A stretch of DNA of 64,000 nucleotides from Conchocele bisecta (GCA_029237695.1 CM055271.1:82719488-82783487), one strand, 5' to 3'. Counted from the first letter of the stretch, positions 24,901-31,618 are shown. The notes: generated by a model not told the origin, from the letters alone. Numbers and translations: made by a program.

Positions 24901-27900
24901 GTTTGGTTGATTGATTAATTGATTGATTAAATATTGTCAGTTTTATAGAGGACAGTAAGGATAATTGCGAACAGTGTAGGCTCTAATCAGATTACCTAAG
25001 GTATATTACCTCACCAGACAGATCATATATACATAGTAAACATCGTGGGCATCGTGCCAGTTCTAATTAGTTGCCTCCTTGAAAATATTTAAAAAAAGCT
25101 ATTTAGAAATATATGTGGCTGTGGCTGGATAAATGGGGCTTATATGTTTTTGACCAGTGTCTGCACAGTCAGATCAGGATTTGCACTATTCTTCATTTTA
25201 TCAATGAAACAATCGTCATGCAATCGATATAATGCGTTTATCAGGCTACAAAAGTGCGTTATTTGATCAGGATCTACATTGGTCACAAATTCCACAAGTC
25301 CCATTTCTACTGTCAGAGCCAGATATAGAACTATTTCACAGGTTCGAACATTGCTGAAGACACAGTGACGGTTCCAGTGCCATACGGCGGGTTTCTCCTC
25401 TTCAGTAATATCATCCCACATCGCAGGTAACCTAGCAACGTCATTCCACACCGCAGGTAACATAGCAACGTCATTCCACATAGCAGCTAACATAGCAACG
25501 TCATTCCACATTGCAGATAACCTAGCAACGTCATTCCACACCGCAGCTAACTTAGCAACGTCATTCCGCATCGCAGGTAACATAGCAACGTCACATGTAA
25601 CCCGGTAACATCAGTCTGCATCGTAGGTTACCTAGCAACGTCATTCTGCATCGTAGATAACCTAGCAACGTCATTCCGTATCGCAGGTAACCCGGTAACA
25701 TGCTTCTATATCGTAGGTTACCTAGCAACGTCATTCCGCATCGTAGATAACCTAGCAACGTCATTCCGCATCGTAGGTAACCCGGTCACATCCTTCTGCT
25801 TCGTAGGTTACATAGCAACGTCAATCCGCATCGTAGGTAACCTAGCAACGTCATTCTGCATCGTAGGTAACCCGGTAACATCCTTCTGCATCGTAGGTAA
25901 CATAGCAACGTCATTCCGCATCGCAGTTAACACAGCAACGTCATTCCGCATCGCAGGTAACCTAGAAATATCGATCCACATCACAGGCAACCTAGCATCA
26001 CATTGTATGAAAGATAACCTAGCAACGTCATTCCGCATCACAGGTAACCTATAGCTAGTTGCATCATTCAATGGTGTATGTAACCCAGCTAACCATCAAC
26101 ATGTGCTAAAATATGCAATTCATATGAAACAATACATAATTTTATGCTGTTCATATGTAGAACATACGAAAAACATATGAATTACATACGTAACTCATTT
26201 CATTCAAATTACCTATTCGTATTATGCTCCAACGATATGCCAAACGAACAAAATGAAGGCGTTCCAAATGACGTCACTAACGGCGCCGACAAAGACAAAA
26301 CGATGTTTTGACGTTGCGTGACTCAGTAAAACCACTACAATTGTAGTTAATTACGCATTTGGTAATGAAGTGTTTACACAGAACAGGAACATATAATATG
26401 GCACAGTTTATTATACTATATGTATTGCTATATTGAAACTATTTTTCTCTGTGGAGCTTTTCAACTCGATGTGAAAATAGAGTCAATCGGTCTTCTCACT
26501 GGCAACGTATCAGATTATTTTTTTAAGTTTTAAGTCATGTGATAAACAGAATCTCAAACTAGTTTTCATTTGATATAAACGTTATAAAACTCGTCAGCAA
26601 TTGTGTGCACCTCGCCACATACTCGGTGTATAAATTGTCCGCGACTCGTTTGAGTGCCTCTATATATGAAATTTCATATGAAAATTGTATTTATTTATAA
26701 GCATTGTATTTGGTTCTACATTATGTAATTCTTATGATTTACATATTAGGGTTTGCATATGAATTTGTAGTTGCGAACGGTAACTCTTGCAATCTACTCC
26801 CGTAGAACTTGGAGAGCCTCTACTAATCTTAATGTGATTTAACACATTCAAAACATGCACTCAAGTATATCGACTTCATAGAAACAGCTGCGTAATTTAG
26901 ATTTAAAAACGTGACGTCAAATTGCGTGAAACAATTCGTTGTGTAACTATGCATGCGCGCAGCCCAATTCATTGATTATTATCACACAAATAGACTAAAT
27001 GTGCATATGTAAGTGTAATAAATAGGATATTCCATTGTACATGTTTGAATAGCGGAAATAATACACTCGTGTCCGTCGGCGTCTGTGCAAGCAACTCGTT
27101 CGCTACGCTCACTCGTTACTTACGCGGAAGCCGACGCACACTCGATTGAATTATCCTCTATTTATTCCAGCCTGGCAAACAGGTCGAATGACGTTCGATG
27201 GAGTATCGATCTGCGATGGCAGTCACCCAAAGAAAATTACGGATTTTACGACATCGCAGAAGGCATCGTATTCCGGTCTTTCACAGACCCGGATGTGAAA
27301 CTAGACTGGGACACATTCCTGTCAGTAGACCGGAAAGAAGTTTGGCAAAAGAAGTATTTCAAACAGGTATACCAGTTTTCTTCATTTGCTGTTCGACCAC
27401 AGGTGTTTGAACAGATAGTCCGTTTGTTGATGCCATATCGATGGTCTATTAACATAAGGTCGTAACTGCTCTATGCTTTAGCATAGCAGTTACGACCTTA
27501 TGTTACTAGACCATCGATATGGGTATTTTGGTGGATTTTGGGTAGATTTCGTTCGTTTTTTGGGTAATAGTTTTGTGCAAGTACTAATGCTCAATAAATA
27601 CACACGACAGAAATCGTGAATTATCTACACATTCACCGTTCCAAACTTTTGGACCCCTTTATTCTGTCAAAATACCCAAATTACCGTACATATACGTGCA
27701 ATTCAGGGGAGCTGACGTAAATTGATGATACCGAAATAACCCATAAAACACCGAAATATGAACCGTTCTTCAAGAACCTGTGGTTGGACATGTGCGTAGA
27801 GAATACCAGGCTAGTGTCGTTTGATATCAAGTTTTTCAGACAGGGCTATGAAACGCGCAAGAATTCCGTGGCTTGCCGTTTCCGAGCCGAGCCTGAGAAA

Positions 27901-30189
27901 CTTGTTATCAAAAGACAATTACCTGGTGTTCTATTTATCAGGTAACTTTTTATTCTCGCTGAACAATTCATACCATTCCCGAGATCCGCCTGATAAACTT
28001 GATATCAAAGGACACTACTGTCTGTTCCATGTTTTTCTGCCGACTAACTTGTGGCTATCAAACACATTAAATCTAAAACATATTTAAATGTAAGTACATT
28101 TTCACCAATAACAAAAAAATCGCCCTCCCTTTTTGGAAATTGTTTCCGAAACCAGTCTACATAGCTTGGAAATGTATGGAACGCCAAATCTACATAAACT
28201 CAAATATATATTGCTAGCAACAAATATTTGGAGCGAGCAATAAATATTTGGAGAGCTCTCGAAATCATTTGGAGAGCTCTCGAAATCAATTAATGATATC
28301 TCAAAATCATTTGGAGAGCTCTTGAAATCATTTGGAGCGAGCATTATATAACATTTGATTTGGAGAGCTCTCTAAATCATTTGGAGAGCTCTCGAAATCA
28401 ATTAATGATATCTCGAAATCATTTAAAGAGCTCTCGAAATCATTTGTAGCGAGCATTATATAACTTTGATTTGGAGAGTCTCTAAATCATTTGGAGCTAT
28501 CTCTAAATCATTTGGAGAGCTCTCGAAATCATTGTGGAGAGCTCTCGAAATCAATTAATGATATCTCGAAATCATTTAGAGAGCTCTCGAAATCTTTTGT
28601 AGCTAGCATTATATTAATGATTTGGAGAGCTCTCTAAATCATTTGGAGCTATCTCTAAATGATTTGGAGAGCTCTCGAAATCATTTGGAGAGCTGTCGAA
28701 ATCAATTAATGATATCTCGAAATCATTTAGAGAGCTCTCGAAATCATTTGTAGCGAGCATTATATAGCTTTGATTTGGAGAGCTCTCGAAATCAAGTTAT
28801 ATAATGCTCTCTACAAATGATTTCGAGAGCTCTCTAAATGATTTCGAGATATCATTAATTGATTTCGAGAGCTCTCCAAATGATTTCGAGAGCTCTCCAA
28901 ATGATTTAGAGATAGCTCCAAATGATTTAGAGAGCTCTCCAAATCAAATGTTATATTGCTCGCTCCAAATGATTTCGAGAGCTCTCCAAATGATTTCGAG
29001 ATATCATTAATTGATTTCGAGATATCATTAATTGATTTCGAGAGCTCTCCAAATATTTATTGCTAGCTCCAAATATTTGTTGATAGCAATATATATTTGA
29101 GTTTATGTAGATTTGGCGTTCCATAGAAATGACGTAAATAAGAAAACAAGTTAGATTTTGAAAATCGGTCAACAAATAAAAAATTATTAAAAAAAAATCT
29201 ATTTTGAGCCCCCATGTTAAATTACCATAGGAATAAAATAAAATCAATATTTGACGGAATTTCATCAAATAAAAAAGTTTGGGGAGGGTGACATTTTGGT
29301 TATTGATGAAAAACTACTTACACTTAAATGTATTTTATATTTAATGTGTTTAATAGCCAAAAGTCCATCGGCACAAAAACGTGGAACAGACAGTAGACTC
29401 GTATTCTAAATGTCATCTAACATTTTGTGCTTCAAGCTTGGTATTGAGGAAGTGTAACTGTATTTTTCATTGAAAAGAACTCCACGTTACGTCACGTCGG
29501 CACACGTACGTCATTATGTACGTCATTTAGCGTCATTTGATGTCGGCGGGAGTATTTTTCGATTATGGATGCATTGTTTAAGCGTCAATGGTTGATACAA
29601 CGTATATCTGGCGGTGACTGGAGAAATGGGGCTTATCGGATATGCGACTAGTGTAGCCCCAGATAAACCTGTGCATCCGCGCAGTCTGATCAGGGACTGC
29701 ACTATTCACCATTCCATCACTGAAACACCCGTTGTGCTTTAAACTTATAGGTTTTACCCTTTTCAGGCTTCATGAGTGCGCTAGAAAATCAGACGTGTGG
29801 ATATCCACCAATTCCATACGTCCAATTTCTCCAGCCACAGCCGCATATTTGATCAGACAGTATTCATTCGTTCCATGCATAGCCCATACAACCGACAATG
29901 AATAAATGAATGAATGAATGAATGAATGAATGAATGAATGAATGAATGAATGAATGAATGAATGAATGAATGAATGAATGAATGAATGAATGAATGAATG
30001 AATGAATGGATTAATTAATTAATTAATCAATCAATCCACCGATAAAACAAGCAGTCTATCAATCAATCGATCCTTCATTAATGAATTCAATCAATCAATT
30101 AACCAACAAACCAACCAAGTATCTATCAATCAATTAATTAATCAATAAATAAATAAAACAAGCAGTCGATCAATCAACCATAATTCATG

Positions 30190-30276
<87 letters not shown>

Positions 30277-30806
30277 CTAACAAATCAACCAACACGTACA
30301 TAATCGACCAACCAACCAACCAACCAACCAACCAACCAACCAACCAACCAACCAACCAACCAACCAACCAACCAACCAACCAACCAACCAACCAACCAAC
30401 CAACCAACCAACCAACCAACCAACCAACCAACCAACCAACCAACCAACCAACCAACCAACCAACCAACCAACCAACCAACCAACCAACCAACCAACCAAC
30501 CAACCAACCAACCAACCAACCAACCAACCAACCAACCAACCAACCAACCAACCAACCAACCAACCAACCAACCAACCAACCAACCAACCAACCAACCAAC
30601 CAACCAACCAACCAACCAACCAACCAACCAACCAACCAACCAACCAACCAACCAACCAACCAATCAATTAATCAGTCAATGTAACTTTGTTGCAGGTTGT
30701 GGATACGGACATGTTCGATACAACCATCACGGGACCTTGGATTGGTCGTTGGAAGATTACCAATACCAATAAACACACAGATGCCTTTATCAAATCTGCC
30801 AAGTAG
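6972..30806 (+). CDS. Phytanoyl-CoA dioxygenase (PhyH) family protein, 9 exons, complete
   Basis: Exons are 6972-7115, 10073-10190, 11193-11293, 11938-12079, 13001-13095, 24604-24709, 25342-25426, 27171-27366 and 30696-30806 (stop TAG). All introns are GT-AG and every phase matches, giving 1098 nt and 365 residues. The family comprises Fe(II)/2-oxoglutarate oxygenases. The substrate of this member cannot be read from sequence. Iron ligands are H167 and D169 in PWHQDSGYF, where the Asp codon is split across intron 4, and H262 in NIIPHRS at the end of exon 7. R273 in RWSIDLRWQ is the likely 2-oxoglutarate-binding Arg. Other family blocks are [18 protein letters not shown] (exon 4), [18 protein letters not shown] (exon 5), [13 protein letters not shown] (exon 6) and [10 protein letters not shown] (exon 9). 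The length fits the family. No PTS1 or signal peptide is evident. Intron 5 (11.5 kb) holds a Polinton. Tandem arrays begin 10-40 bp after the donors of exons 2, 6 and 7, and a (CCAA)n array ends 33 bp before exon 9. The ATG was chosen as the first in-frame Met of exon 1; a further 5' exon is possible. Confidence 0.93.
7404..7650. mobile_element. Foldback MITE, family F2 (GTTTCACTAAACTTCGTACGAC ends), full copy
   Basis: The ends read 'ggggcccgtttcactaaact' and its complement. The centre is a hairpin around 'gcatatgcagc' flanked by 'atttattgagcata'. Members are ~240 bp and non-coding. It lies in PhyH intron 1. Fragments of the family lie at 6773-6816 (just upstream of the start codon) and 7190-7343. 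Confidence 0.88.
7651..8077. other. Intron 1 sequence, nothing recognised
   Basis: Contains a short stretch (7672-7740) with 'cgacgtgaaacatgttacgcc' similar to segments near 9590 and 36,990, so it is probably a decayed dispersed repeat. No exon was seen. Confidence 0.4.
8078..8278. mobile_element. Foldback MITE, family F3 (AGCTCCAGTTAAG ends)
   Basis: Terminal 'gagctccagttaagaggcg' faces 'cgcaccttaactggagccc'. The centre is 'tagaatcgtctcaatgagac'. About 200 bp long. Other copies lie at 34,107 and 44,050. Confidence 0.88.
8745..9215. mobile_element. Compound foldback element, family F4
   Basis: Starts 'tatcccgtcaacacagtgcg' (8748) and passes through a 'cccattcacggcactaacc' palindromic block. 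It then carries a second hairpin centred on 'ccgtctcgacgagacgg' (9078) and ends in a repeat of the 'cccattcacggcac' block. The same order of parts is found at 62,060-62,500, with a shorter copy at 61,440. It is non-coding. Confidence 0.82.
9216..10072. other. Intron 1 sequence with a partial F11 repeat
   Basis: 9355-9540 matches part of family F11 ('gaaaattacttgtaaaaagtgcagac' region). 9771-9803 has short 'gaggtgtgc' repeats. No further exon was found before exon 2. Confidence 0.5.
10226..10680. repeat. Minisatellite, ~63 bp unit, about 7 copies, in PhyH intron 2
   Basis: Units read 'cagcacaacttcgaac', 'ttcaagggacgcct', 'tataccgaatcgtactttca' and then a T-rich tract. The first unit is partly inverted (10,261-10,285 against 10,300-10,318), giving a hairpin. 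The array starts 36 bp after the exon 2 donor. Confidence 0.85.
10980..11095. mobile_element. Fragment of family F8 repeat (intron 2)
   Basis: Contains 'gcatccgcacaggctgatca' and 'ctgcactgttcgctattcc', the core of the F8 foldback family. Most of one arm is missing. Confidence 0.7.
11304..11490. repeat. Long foldback in PhyH intron 3
   Basis: 'caggtggaagactcggacct' (11,302-11,321) faces 'ggtccgagtattctacctg'. Inside, 'gttagactatataatg' faces 'gtataatctaac'. A related foldback with 'acaggtggaagactcg' ends lies at 41,895-42,095. Confidence 0.75.
11525..11832. mobile_element. Two partial F2 MITE copies (intron 3)
   Basis: A short end fragment lies at 11,527-11,570. A half element lies at 11,700-11,832 ('gtttcactaaacttcgtaaa' to 'gagcataggctgcatatgca'), ending at the central hairpin 105 bp before exon 4. 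Confidence 0.75.
12335..12680. mobile_element. Dispersed non-coding element, family F6 (intron 4)
   Basis: Includes 'catttgcatatgaaaatagc', 'cactatcagtaaaataaata' and 'tgcctactgagtggccatgt'. It is an inverted match to 36,104-36,400 and a direct match to 61,262-61,442. A fragment of the same ends ('acatgcccactcag') lies at 12,168. Confidence 0.75.
12785..12980. mobile_element. Pogo-like non-autonomous element, family F7 (intron 4)
   Basis: Carries 'gagcagtttcactgtaaatc' and ends in 'ggtgtccggtttataggggt'. It is homologous to the better-preserved copy at 48,972-49,222. It ends only ~22 bp before exon 5. Confidence 0.65.
13140..13432. repeat. Left flank of the Polinton; half of a locally duplicated segment
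   Basis: From 'ggagataatccgcgagc' to 'cacagagtagtctgggggccg'. The same order of sequence is found at 23,032-23,150 plus 24,184-24,378, where it runs uninterrupted into an F2 MITE. This shows what the locus looked like before the 9.4 kb insertion. Confidence 0.85.
13428..13432. other. Target-site duplication, left copy
   Basis: GGCCG directly before the terminal AG. The same five bases follow the terminal CT at 22,844-22,848. Polintons normally make 6 bp duplications, so a base may have mutated or slipped. Confidence 0.8.
13433..13720. repeat. Polinton left terminal inverted repeat
   Basis: Aligns with the reverse complement of 22,554-22,843 with scattered mismatches and small indels. The first ~104 bp (13,433-13,536) form a palindrome of their own: 'agtagtatatg' and 'gatacgag' return as 'ctcgtatc' and 'catatactact'. 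The loop holds 'gggagccccacgctacgcgc'. Confidence 0.93.
13652..14040. repeat. Subterminal tandem repeats inside the Polinton left end
   Basis: Four units of ~85-100 bp, each with 'gtcaccacctctgacgt', 'gttagagataagttatcc' and 'actcagtataatacagcaat'. The right end has only one unit, so the array expanded after insertion or on one side only. Confidence 0.88.
14059..14298 (+). pseudogene. Polinton frame with SAP-like N-terminus, broken
   Basis: The N-terminal 31 residues ([20 protein letters not shown] and on through [11 protein letters not shown]) resemble the short helix-loop-helix SAP DNA-binding motif. After about residue 33 the frame becomes Arg-rich and ends at 14,298. Another frame (about 14,160-14,415) carries a charged helical stretch including '[13 protein letters not shown]', suggesting a frameshift. 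It lies 170 bp upstream of the polymerase frame and may be a separate small DNA-binding protein or a lost N-terminal part of it. The SAP call is by eye only. Confidence 0.4.
14468..17160 (+). pseudogene. Polinton protein-primed family B DNA polymerase, broken and 3'-truncated
   Basis: The first 491 codons (14,468-15,943) are open. In order they carry a Polinton-type N-terminal block ([11 protein letters not shown], about residue 60), a C2H2 finger ([21 protein letters not shown], about 165-187) and an [11 protein letters not shown] block (about 266-276) typical of these polymerases. Next come exonuclease motif I (VYDFEAYL, about 337) and motif II (GFNCSRYD, about 439). The frame then stops (TGA 15,941-15,943), and further stops or frame changes fall near 15,980, at 16,111, after 16,700, at 16,876 and near 17,082. 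An 18-G run (16,237-16,254) interrupts another stretch. Polymerase motif A ([10 protein letters not shown], 16,503-16,532) and the motif B region (LVGNACWGK, near 17,030-17,060) are recognisable. Motif C (the DTD carboxylates) is absent, because homology ends near 17,160 and the next gene follows directly. It is inactive. Confidence 0.9.
17164..18333 (+). CDS. Polinton coiled-coil protein with C-terminal membrane segments
   Basis: An open frame of up to 389 codons. The true start may be an internal Met (17,236 or 17,251), because the first ~29 residues overlap the fusion point with the polymerase remnant. A conserved-looking block ([20 protein letters not shown]) lies at about residues 117-136. 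Residues ~215-315 are strongly charged and heptad-like (coiled coil). The C-terminal ~75 residues contain two hydrophobic stretches ([20 protein letters not shown] and [14 protein letters not shown]) before a basic end (KPKRK). I recall similar coiled-coil/membrane proteins as common Polinton cargo, probably virion-associated, but no function is established here. It is the longest intact Polinton gene in the window. Its 3' end overlaps the convergent minus-strand gene by 21 bp. Confidence 0.7.
   Translation: MFNTSERGLVTILTLTSSIATITSMMKTSMTTTPFIETPGTSAGEEIGCATNTVALSRELLESAVSDYYNYWSGKATVPSIGRDYSKFELRSGRLRQKASNVPIVNMRTGKTLSLSTIAGSRGGGEIIRDALGFVDWKRGKTIMPARAVETLQSTDKTMAKTASAIETVELSEVPRVATDAIRTMETTFSEDEILSTMDDPPLDLRELCGLDKAMQTVQGELVLNLTELTALDEHIALEERKLEETRDDRESIEQITECLRSLQDEREARLEAASTNREALRTQISRIRETISRVLLEDTTLRERLRTLFTEQGVTIVSILIALGMRKSLASLLAKAAGKVAAALPGLIGGLVLSNTIGWLAENAWALIVANAGLLLFVTREFLKPKRK
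18313..19570 (-). pseudogene. Polinton structural-type protein, one frameshift
   Basis: Two minus-strand frames abut at 19,194-19,196 and read as one gene of ~400 residues broken by a single frameshift. The likely start is the ATG at 19,522 ([16 protein letters not shown]), although an earlier in-frame ATG exists at 19,570. The N-terminal part has [20 protein letters not shown]. The C-terminal part ends in a hydrophobic anchor-like segment ([17 protein letters not shown]). Orientation opposite to the polymerase and adjacency to a capsid-like gene fit a virion component, but it could not be assigned to a named Polinton protein. It is convergent with the coiled-coil gene and divergent from the gene at 19,544. 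Confidence 0.62.
19523..19543. promoter_or_regulatory. Divergent intergenic region, 21 bp, AT-rich
   Basis: The likely ATGs of the minus-strand gene (19,522) and plus-strand gene (19,544) face away from each other across 21 bp containing 'aaaaatatatta'. Any promoter must lie here or overlap the coding starts. A similarly AT-rich gap (20,169-20,203, with a TATATATATA run) precedes the next plus-strand gene. Confidence 0.4.
19544..20168 (+). pseudogene. Polinton minor capsid (penton-like) protein candidate, frameshifted
   Basis: The first part (from [16 protein letters not shown], 19,544) contains [19 protein letters not shown]. The frame ends at 19,861, while homologous coding continues in another frame from about 19,818, ending at TAA 20,168. 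That second part has [20 protein letters not shown] and [20 protein letters not shown] 'HLDQLNTS...LDGAPS' block and a 'L...IHEL...ILDD' tail are what I associate with the single-jelly-roll minor capsid of Polintons. That is family recall, not a search. The break lies near 19,805-19,818. Size (~205 residues) is near that expected. Confidence 0.55.
20204..20810 (+). pseudogene. Remnants of two small Polinton genes, fused by a deletion
   Basis: 20,204-20,375 encodes [20 protein letters not shown] and continues to [12 protein letters not shown]. The next piece ([15 protein letters not shown]) is in another frame. This looks like a short surface or fibre-type Polinton protein cut off early. From about 20,490 a different protein begins ([20 protein letters not shown]), then after a frame break at a GGACAAC tandem repeat (20,618-20,634) continues as [20 protein letters not shown]. 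Helical proteins of this kind with an 'ISDEEF' motif are familiar unnamed Polinton cargo. Both are inactive here. Confidence 0.5.
20811..22252. other. Polinton 3' interior, AT-rich, no intact gene
   Basis: Contains a ~59 bp direct repeat at 21,216-21,274 and 21,392-21,450 ('gtaggaacaccattgctaag' / 'ataggaacgccattgctaag'). A (AT)n run lies near 21,582, and two tRNA-like segments are listed separately. The lost integrase, ATPase and protease genes may once have been here, but no trace was identified. Confidence 0.55.
21628..22086. other. Two tRNA-like segments (possible SINE or tRNA relics)
   Basis: At 21,630-21,708 (+), 'tgtgactcagtggta' and 'gagagttcgaacgtcac' resemble A- and B-box regions. 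The ends TGTGAC/GTCACA could pair as an acceptor stem, but the T-stem does not pair properly and the middle is too long. At 22,029-22,086 (-), 'gtcgaggggttagagtgac' and 'gtgagttctaatc' are similar. Neither makes a convincing functional tRNA. Confidence 0.3.
22253..22759 (-). CDS. Polinton small Cys-rich (zinc-ribbon-like) protein
   Basis: An open frame of 168 codons whose first ~65 codons lie inside the right TIR. Residues ~78-140 hold ordered Cys/His pairs: CPW...C...YCKHH...PCRHCG...LCPPCGG, consistent with one or two zinc-binding knuckles, followed by a basic tail. I recall small proteins of the pattern CxW...C...YCxxH...PCxxCG...LCxxCG as frequent in molluscan Polintons. Function is unknown, possibly nucleic acid binding. 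The start is uncertain, because the first ATG (22,759) sits in the terminal palindrome. The corresponding stretch of the left TIR has indels and does not stay open. Confidence 0.6.
   Translation of the reverse strand: MFDSHILLGLSLTVRTVCMRRVEHIFHQPRDHILPRLDEKLSMIRDGDVTTSDNMLEISHPYVILGICNRTMVPVNCPWLKTGSHERCHRTGIYEYCKHHRAWMRRGSVSPRPCRHCGVVTRSESLLCPPCGGTRATHRLVSKELRVRNYYRLVIIQIRKSVRKIEPI
22554..22843. repeat. Polinton right terminal inverted repeat
   Basis: Reverse-complement match of 13,433-13,720. The outer 107 bp (22,737-22,843) are self-palindromic and better preserved than on the left, with 'atatgggagtcaaa' intact in both arms. It ends ...CATATACTACT, followed by GGCCG. Confidence 0.93.
22844..23030. 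mobile_element. F2 MITE split by the Polinton insertion
   Basis: Begins GGCCGTTTCACTAAACTTCG right at the Polinton end, so the Polinton entered the first bases of this MITE. Its central hairpin is damaged: one arm continues into 'ccaataattgtttgcaag'. Confidence 0.85.
23186..23563. mobile_element. Non-autonomous TIR element, family F17
   Basis: Ends 'caaggtgcatgatcacgtgg' and 'ccacgtgatcatacaccttg'. Inside are ACA/TGT-rich stretches and inverted 'gaaacggattttgatgaaat' / 'atttcatcaaaatccgtt' arms. A second copy is at 45,762-46,185. No coding capacity. Confidence 0.85.
23660..23875. repeat. Minisatellite of ~20-22 bp units (GGGAACGAATTGTTAATTCGA type)
   Basis: About nine units with variant spacing, ending 'aaatcaatgtccccctgcgtg'. 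It is a one-armed relative of the foldback array at 60,303-60,830. Confidence 0.85.
24379..24556. mobile_element. F2 MITE copy just upstream of exon 6
   Basis: Runs from 'cgtttcactaaacttcg' through the 'gcatatgcagc' hairpin to 'aatttacagacta'. The final terminus is missing, and exon 6 starts 47 bp later. Confidence 0.8.
24717..24935. repeat. Degenerate GATT/GGTT microsatellite at start of intron 6
   Basis: Begins within 10 bp of the exon 6 donor and consists of interspersed GATT, GGTT and GGGT words. Confidence 0.85.
25115..25318. mobile_element. F8 repeat copy ending 23 bp before exon 7
   Basis: Starts 'gtggctgtggctggataaatgg' and ends 'cccatttctactgtcagagcc', with inner arms 'gcacagtcagatcagg' and 'ttgatcaggatctacattgg'. 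Confidence 0.8.
25411..26050. repeat. 30 bp minisatellite derived from the exon 7 splice donor, about 21 units
   Basis: The consensus joins 'tcattccacatcgcag' and 'gtaacctagcaacg'. The first unit is the real exon end (25,411-25,426, encoding IIPHR/S) plus the first 14 intron bases, with one mismatch. Many later units keep a plausible CAG/GTAAC donor, while others read CAGATAAC or CAGCTAAC. On the minus strand the 30 bp period gives a meaningless open frame of 10-residue repeats. Confidence 0.93.
26051..27170. other. Remainder of intron 7
   Basis: AT-rich. 26,226-26,345 matches the F12 unit seen at 38,750-39,235 ('gccaaacgaacaaaatgaag', 'ccaaatgacgtcac'). No other exon was seen. Confidence 0.55.
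27431..27526. repeat. Hairpin, ~45 bp arms, in intron 8
   Basis: 'ccatatcgatggtctattaa', 'cataaggtcgtaactgct', loop 'ctatgctttagcatag', then the complement. It starts 65 bp after exon 8. Confidence 0.88.
28012..29397. mobile_element. Foldback element, family F13, expanded by an internal inverted minisatellite
   Basis: The outer arms run from 'actactgtctgttccatgtt' (28,015) and end 'gtggaacagacagtag' (29,396). Inner arms carry 'aacgccaaatctacataaac' and its complement. The core (about 28,220-29,060) is a minisatellite of ATTTGGAGAGCTCTCGAAATC units inverted at about 28,795, and every unit is centred on the palindrome GAGAGCTCTC. It lies in PhyH intron 8. Confidence 0.88.
29610..29846. mobile_element. 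F8 repeat copy
   Basis: 'gtgactggagaaatggggct' faces 'aatttctccagccacagcc'. The core 'gcatccgcgcagtctgatca' is present. Confidence 0.85.
29897..30662. repeat. Microsatellite block: (GAAT)n, (TCAA)n, (CCAA)n
   Basis: (GAAT)n lies at about 29,897-30,008, (TCAA)n at about 30,186-30,285, and an uninterrupted (CCAA)n at about 30,304-30,662 (nearly 90 units). Mixed tetranucleotides lie between. The block ends 33 bp before exon 9. Confidence 0.95.
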
Positions 30807-30927
30807 TGATTTGATTGGCTAAGCAATATTGCCACGTGTCTTTGCGAGTGCTATGATTGGTTAATCAGTGTTATATGAATAATCAGCAACATTGTCAATT
30901 TGCATAATGAGGACATCGTCAAATGTG

Positions 30928-31068
30928 ACTGGGGAAATGGATATTATGTGTTTTGCGACCCGTGTAGATCTGATCAATGATCATGATCTGCACTGTTCGC
31001 TATTCCACCAAATAAACGCCTACATACGTTTAGCAAATAATATAGACCATAATCATCAGTGAAACGCC
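30928..31068. mobile_element. F8 repeat, one arm, downstream of the PhyH stop
   Basis: 'gtgactggggaaatggatat' to 'atgatctgcactgttcgcta' and on to 'acgtttagcaaat'. It probably lies in or beyond the 3' UTR. No polyadenylation site could be fixed. Confidence 0.7.
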
Positions 31069-31071
31069 AGG

Positions 31072-31308
31072 GGCCCGTTTCACTAAACTTCATACGACTA
31101 ACATGTTCGTAAGTGCAAAATTATGATAGTCTGTAAATTGCACTTAATGTTTTCTTGTAAACAATTATTGGATTTACATTTATTGAGCATAGGCTGCAAA
31201 TGCAACCTATGCTCAATACATGTAAATCCATCAATTGAGATTTCCAGATGATCCTAAATTTGCACTTACGAACATTTTAGTCGTACGAAGTTTAGTGAAA
31301 CGGGTCCC
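31072..31308. mobile_element. F2 MITE, full copy
   Basis: 'gggcccgtttcactaaactt' to 'gaagtttagtgaaacgggtcc', with central hairpin 'gctgcaaatgcaacc'. Confidence 0.9.
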
Positions 31309-31309
31309 T

Positions 31310-31618
31310 GTTATGCTTCTAGCAAGCATTGTAGATCGTTATCAGGTTACAGTAGTGTGCTATTTAATCGGGAGTGACACTGGCCAGAAAACACATAAGC
31401 CCCATTGCTGCAGTCATAGTCAGAAATGGGGCTTAATTATGGGAGCTGTGGCCAGAGAAGATCTGTGATTCAATAGCACACTCTTGTCGCCGTATAATTA
31501 TCTGTATTGCTTGTTAGAAGCATGGCGTGTGTTTCATTGATGGAATAGCGAACAGTGCAGATCCTGGATCTACACTGGTCGCAAAACCAATAAGCCCCAT
31601 TCTCCAGTCACAGCCACA
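31310..31618. mobile_element. Two F8 repeat copies back to back
   Basis: 31,310-31,410 ends 'cacataagccccattgctgc'. 31,411-31,618 starts 'agaaatggggcttaattatg' and ends 'ccccattctccagtcacagcc'. Confidence 0.75.

Noticed and set aside
25411..26050. CRISPR-like regular 30 bp repeats
   Set aside because: The repeats are directly adjacent with no spacers, the DNA is eukaryotic, and the unit is a copied splice junction.
25140..26071. Minus-strand frames with 10-residue repeats (MRNDVA type)
   Set aside because: A by-product of the 30 bp minisatellite (period divisible by 3), antisense to PhyH exon 7.
24709..27171. Idea that the PhyH gene is a pseudogene lacking the exon for its distal His ligand
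   Set aside because: The exon was found at 25,342-25,426, joined to the start of the minisatellite, and restores all phases.
30269..30667. Overlapping minus-strand frames of ~130 residues reading (GWLV)n
   Set aside because: They are translations of the (CCAA)n microsatellite, open in several frames because the 4 bp unit has no stop. No gene.
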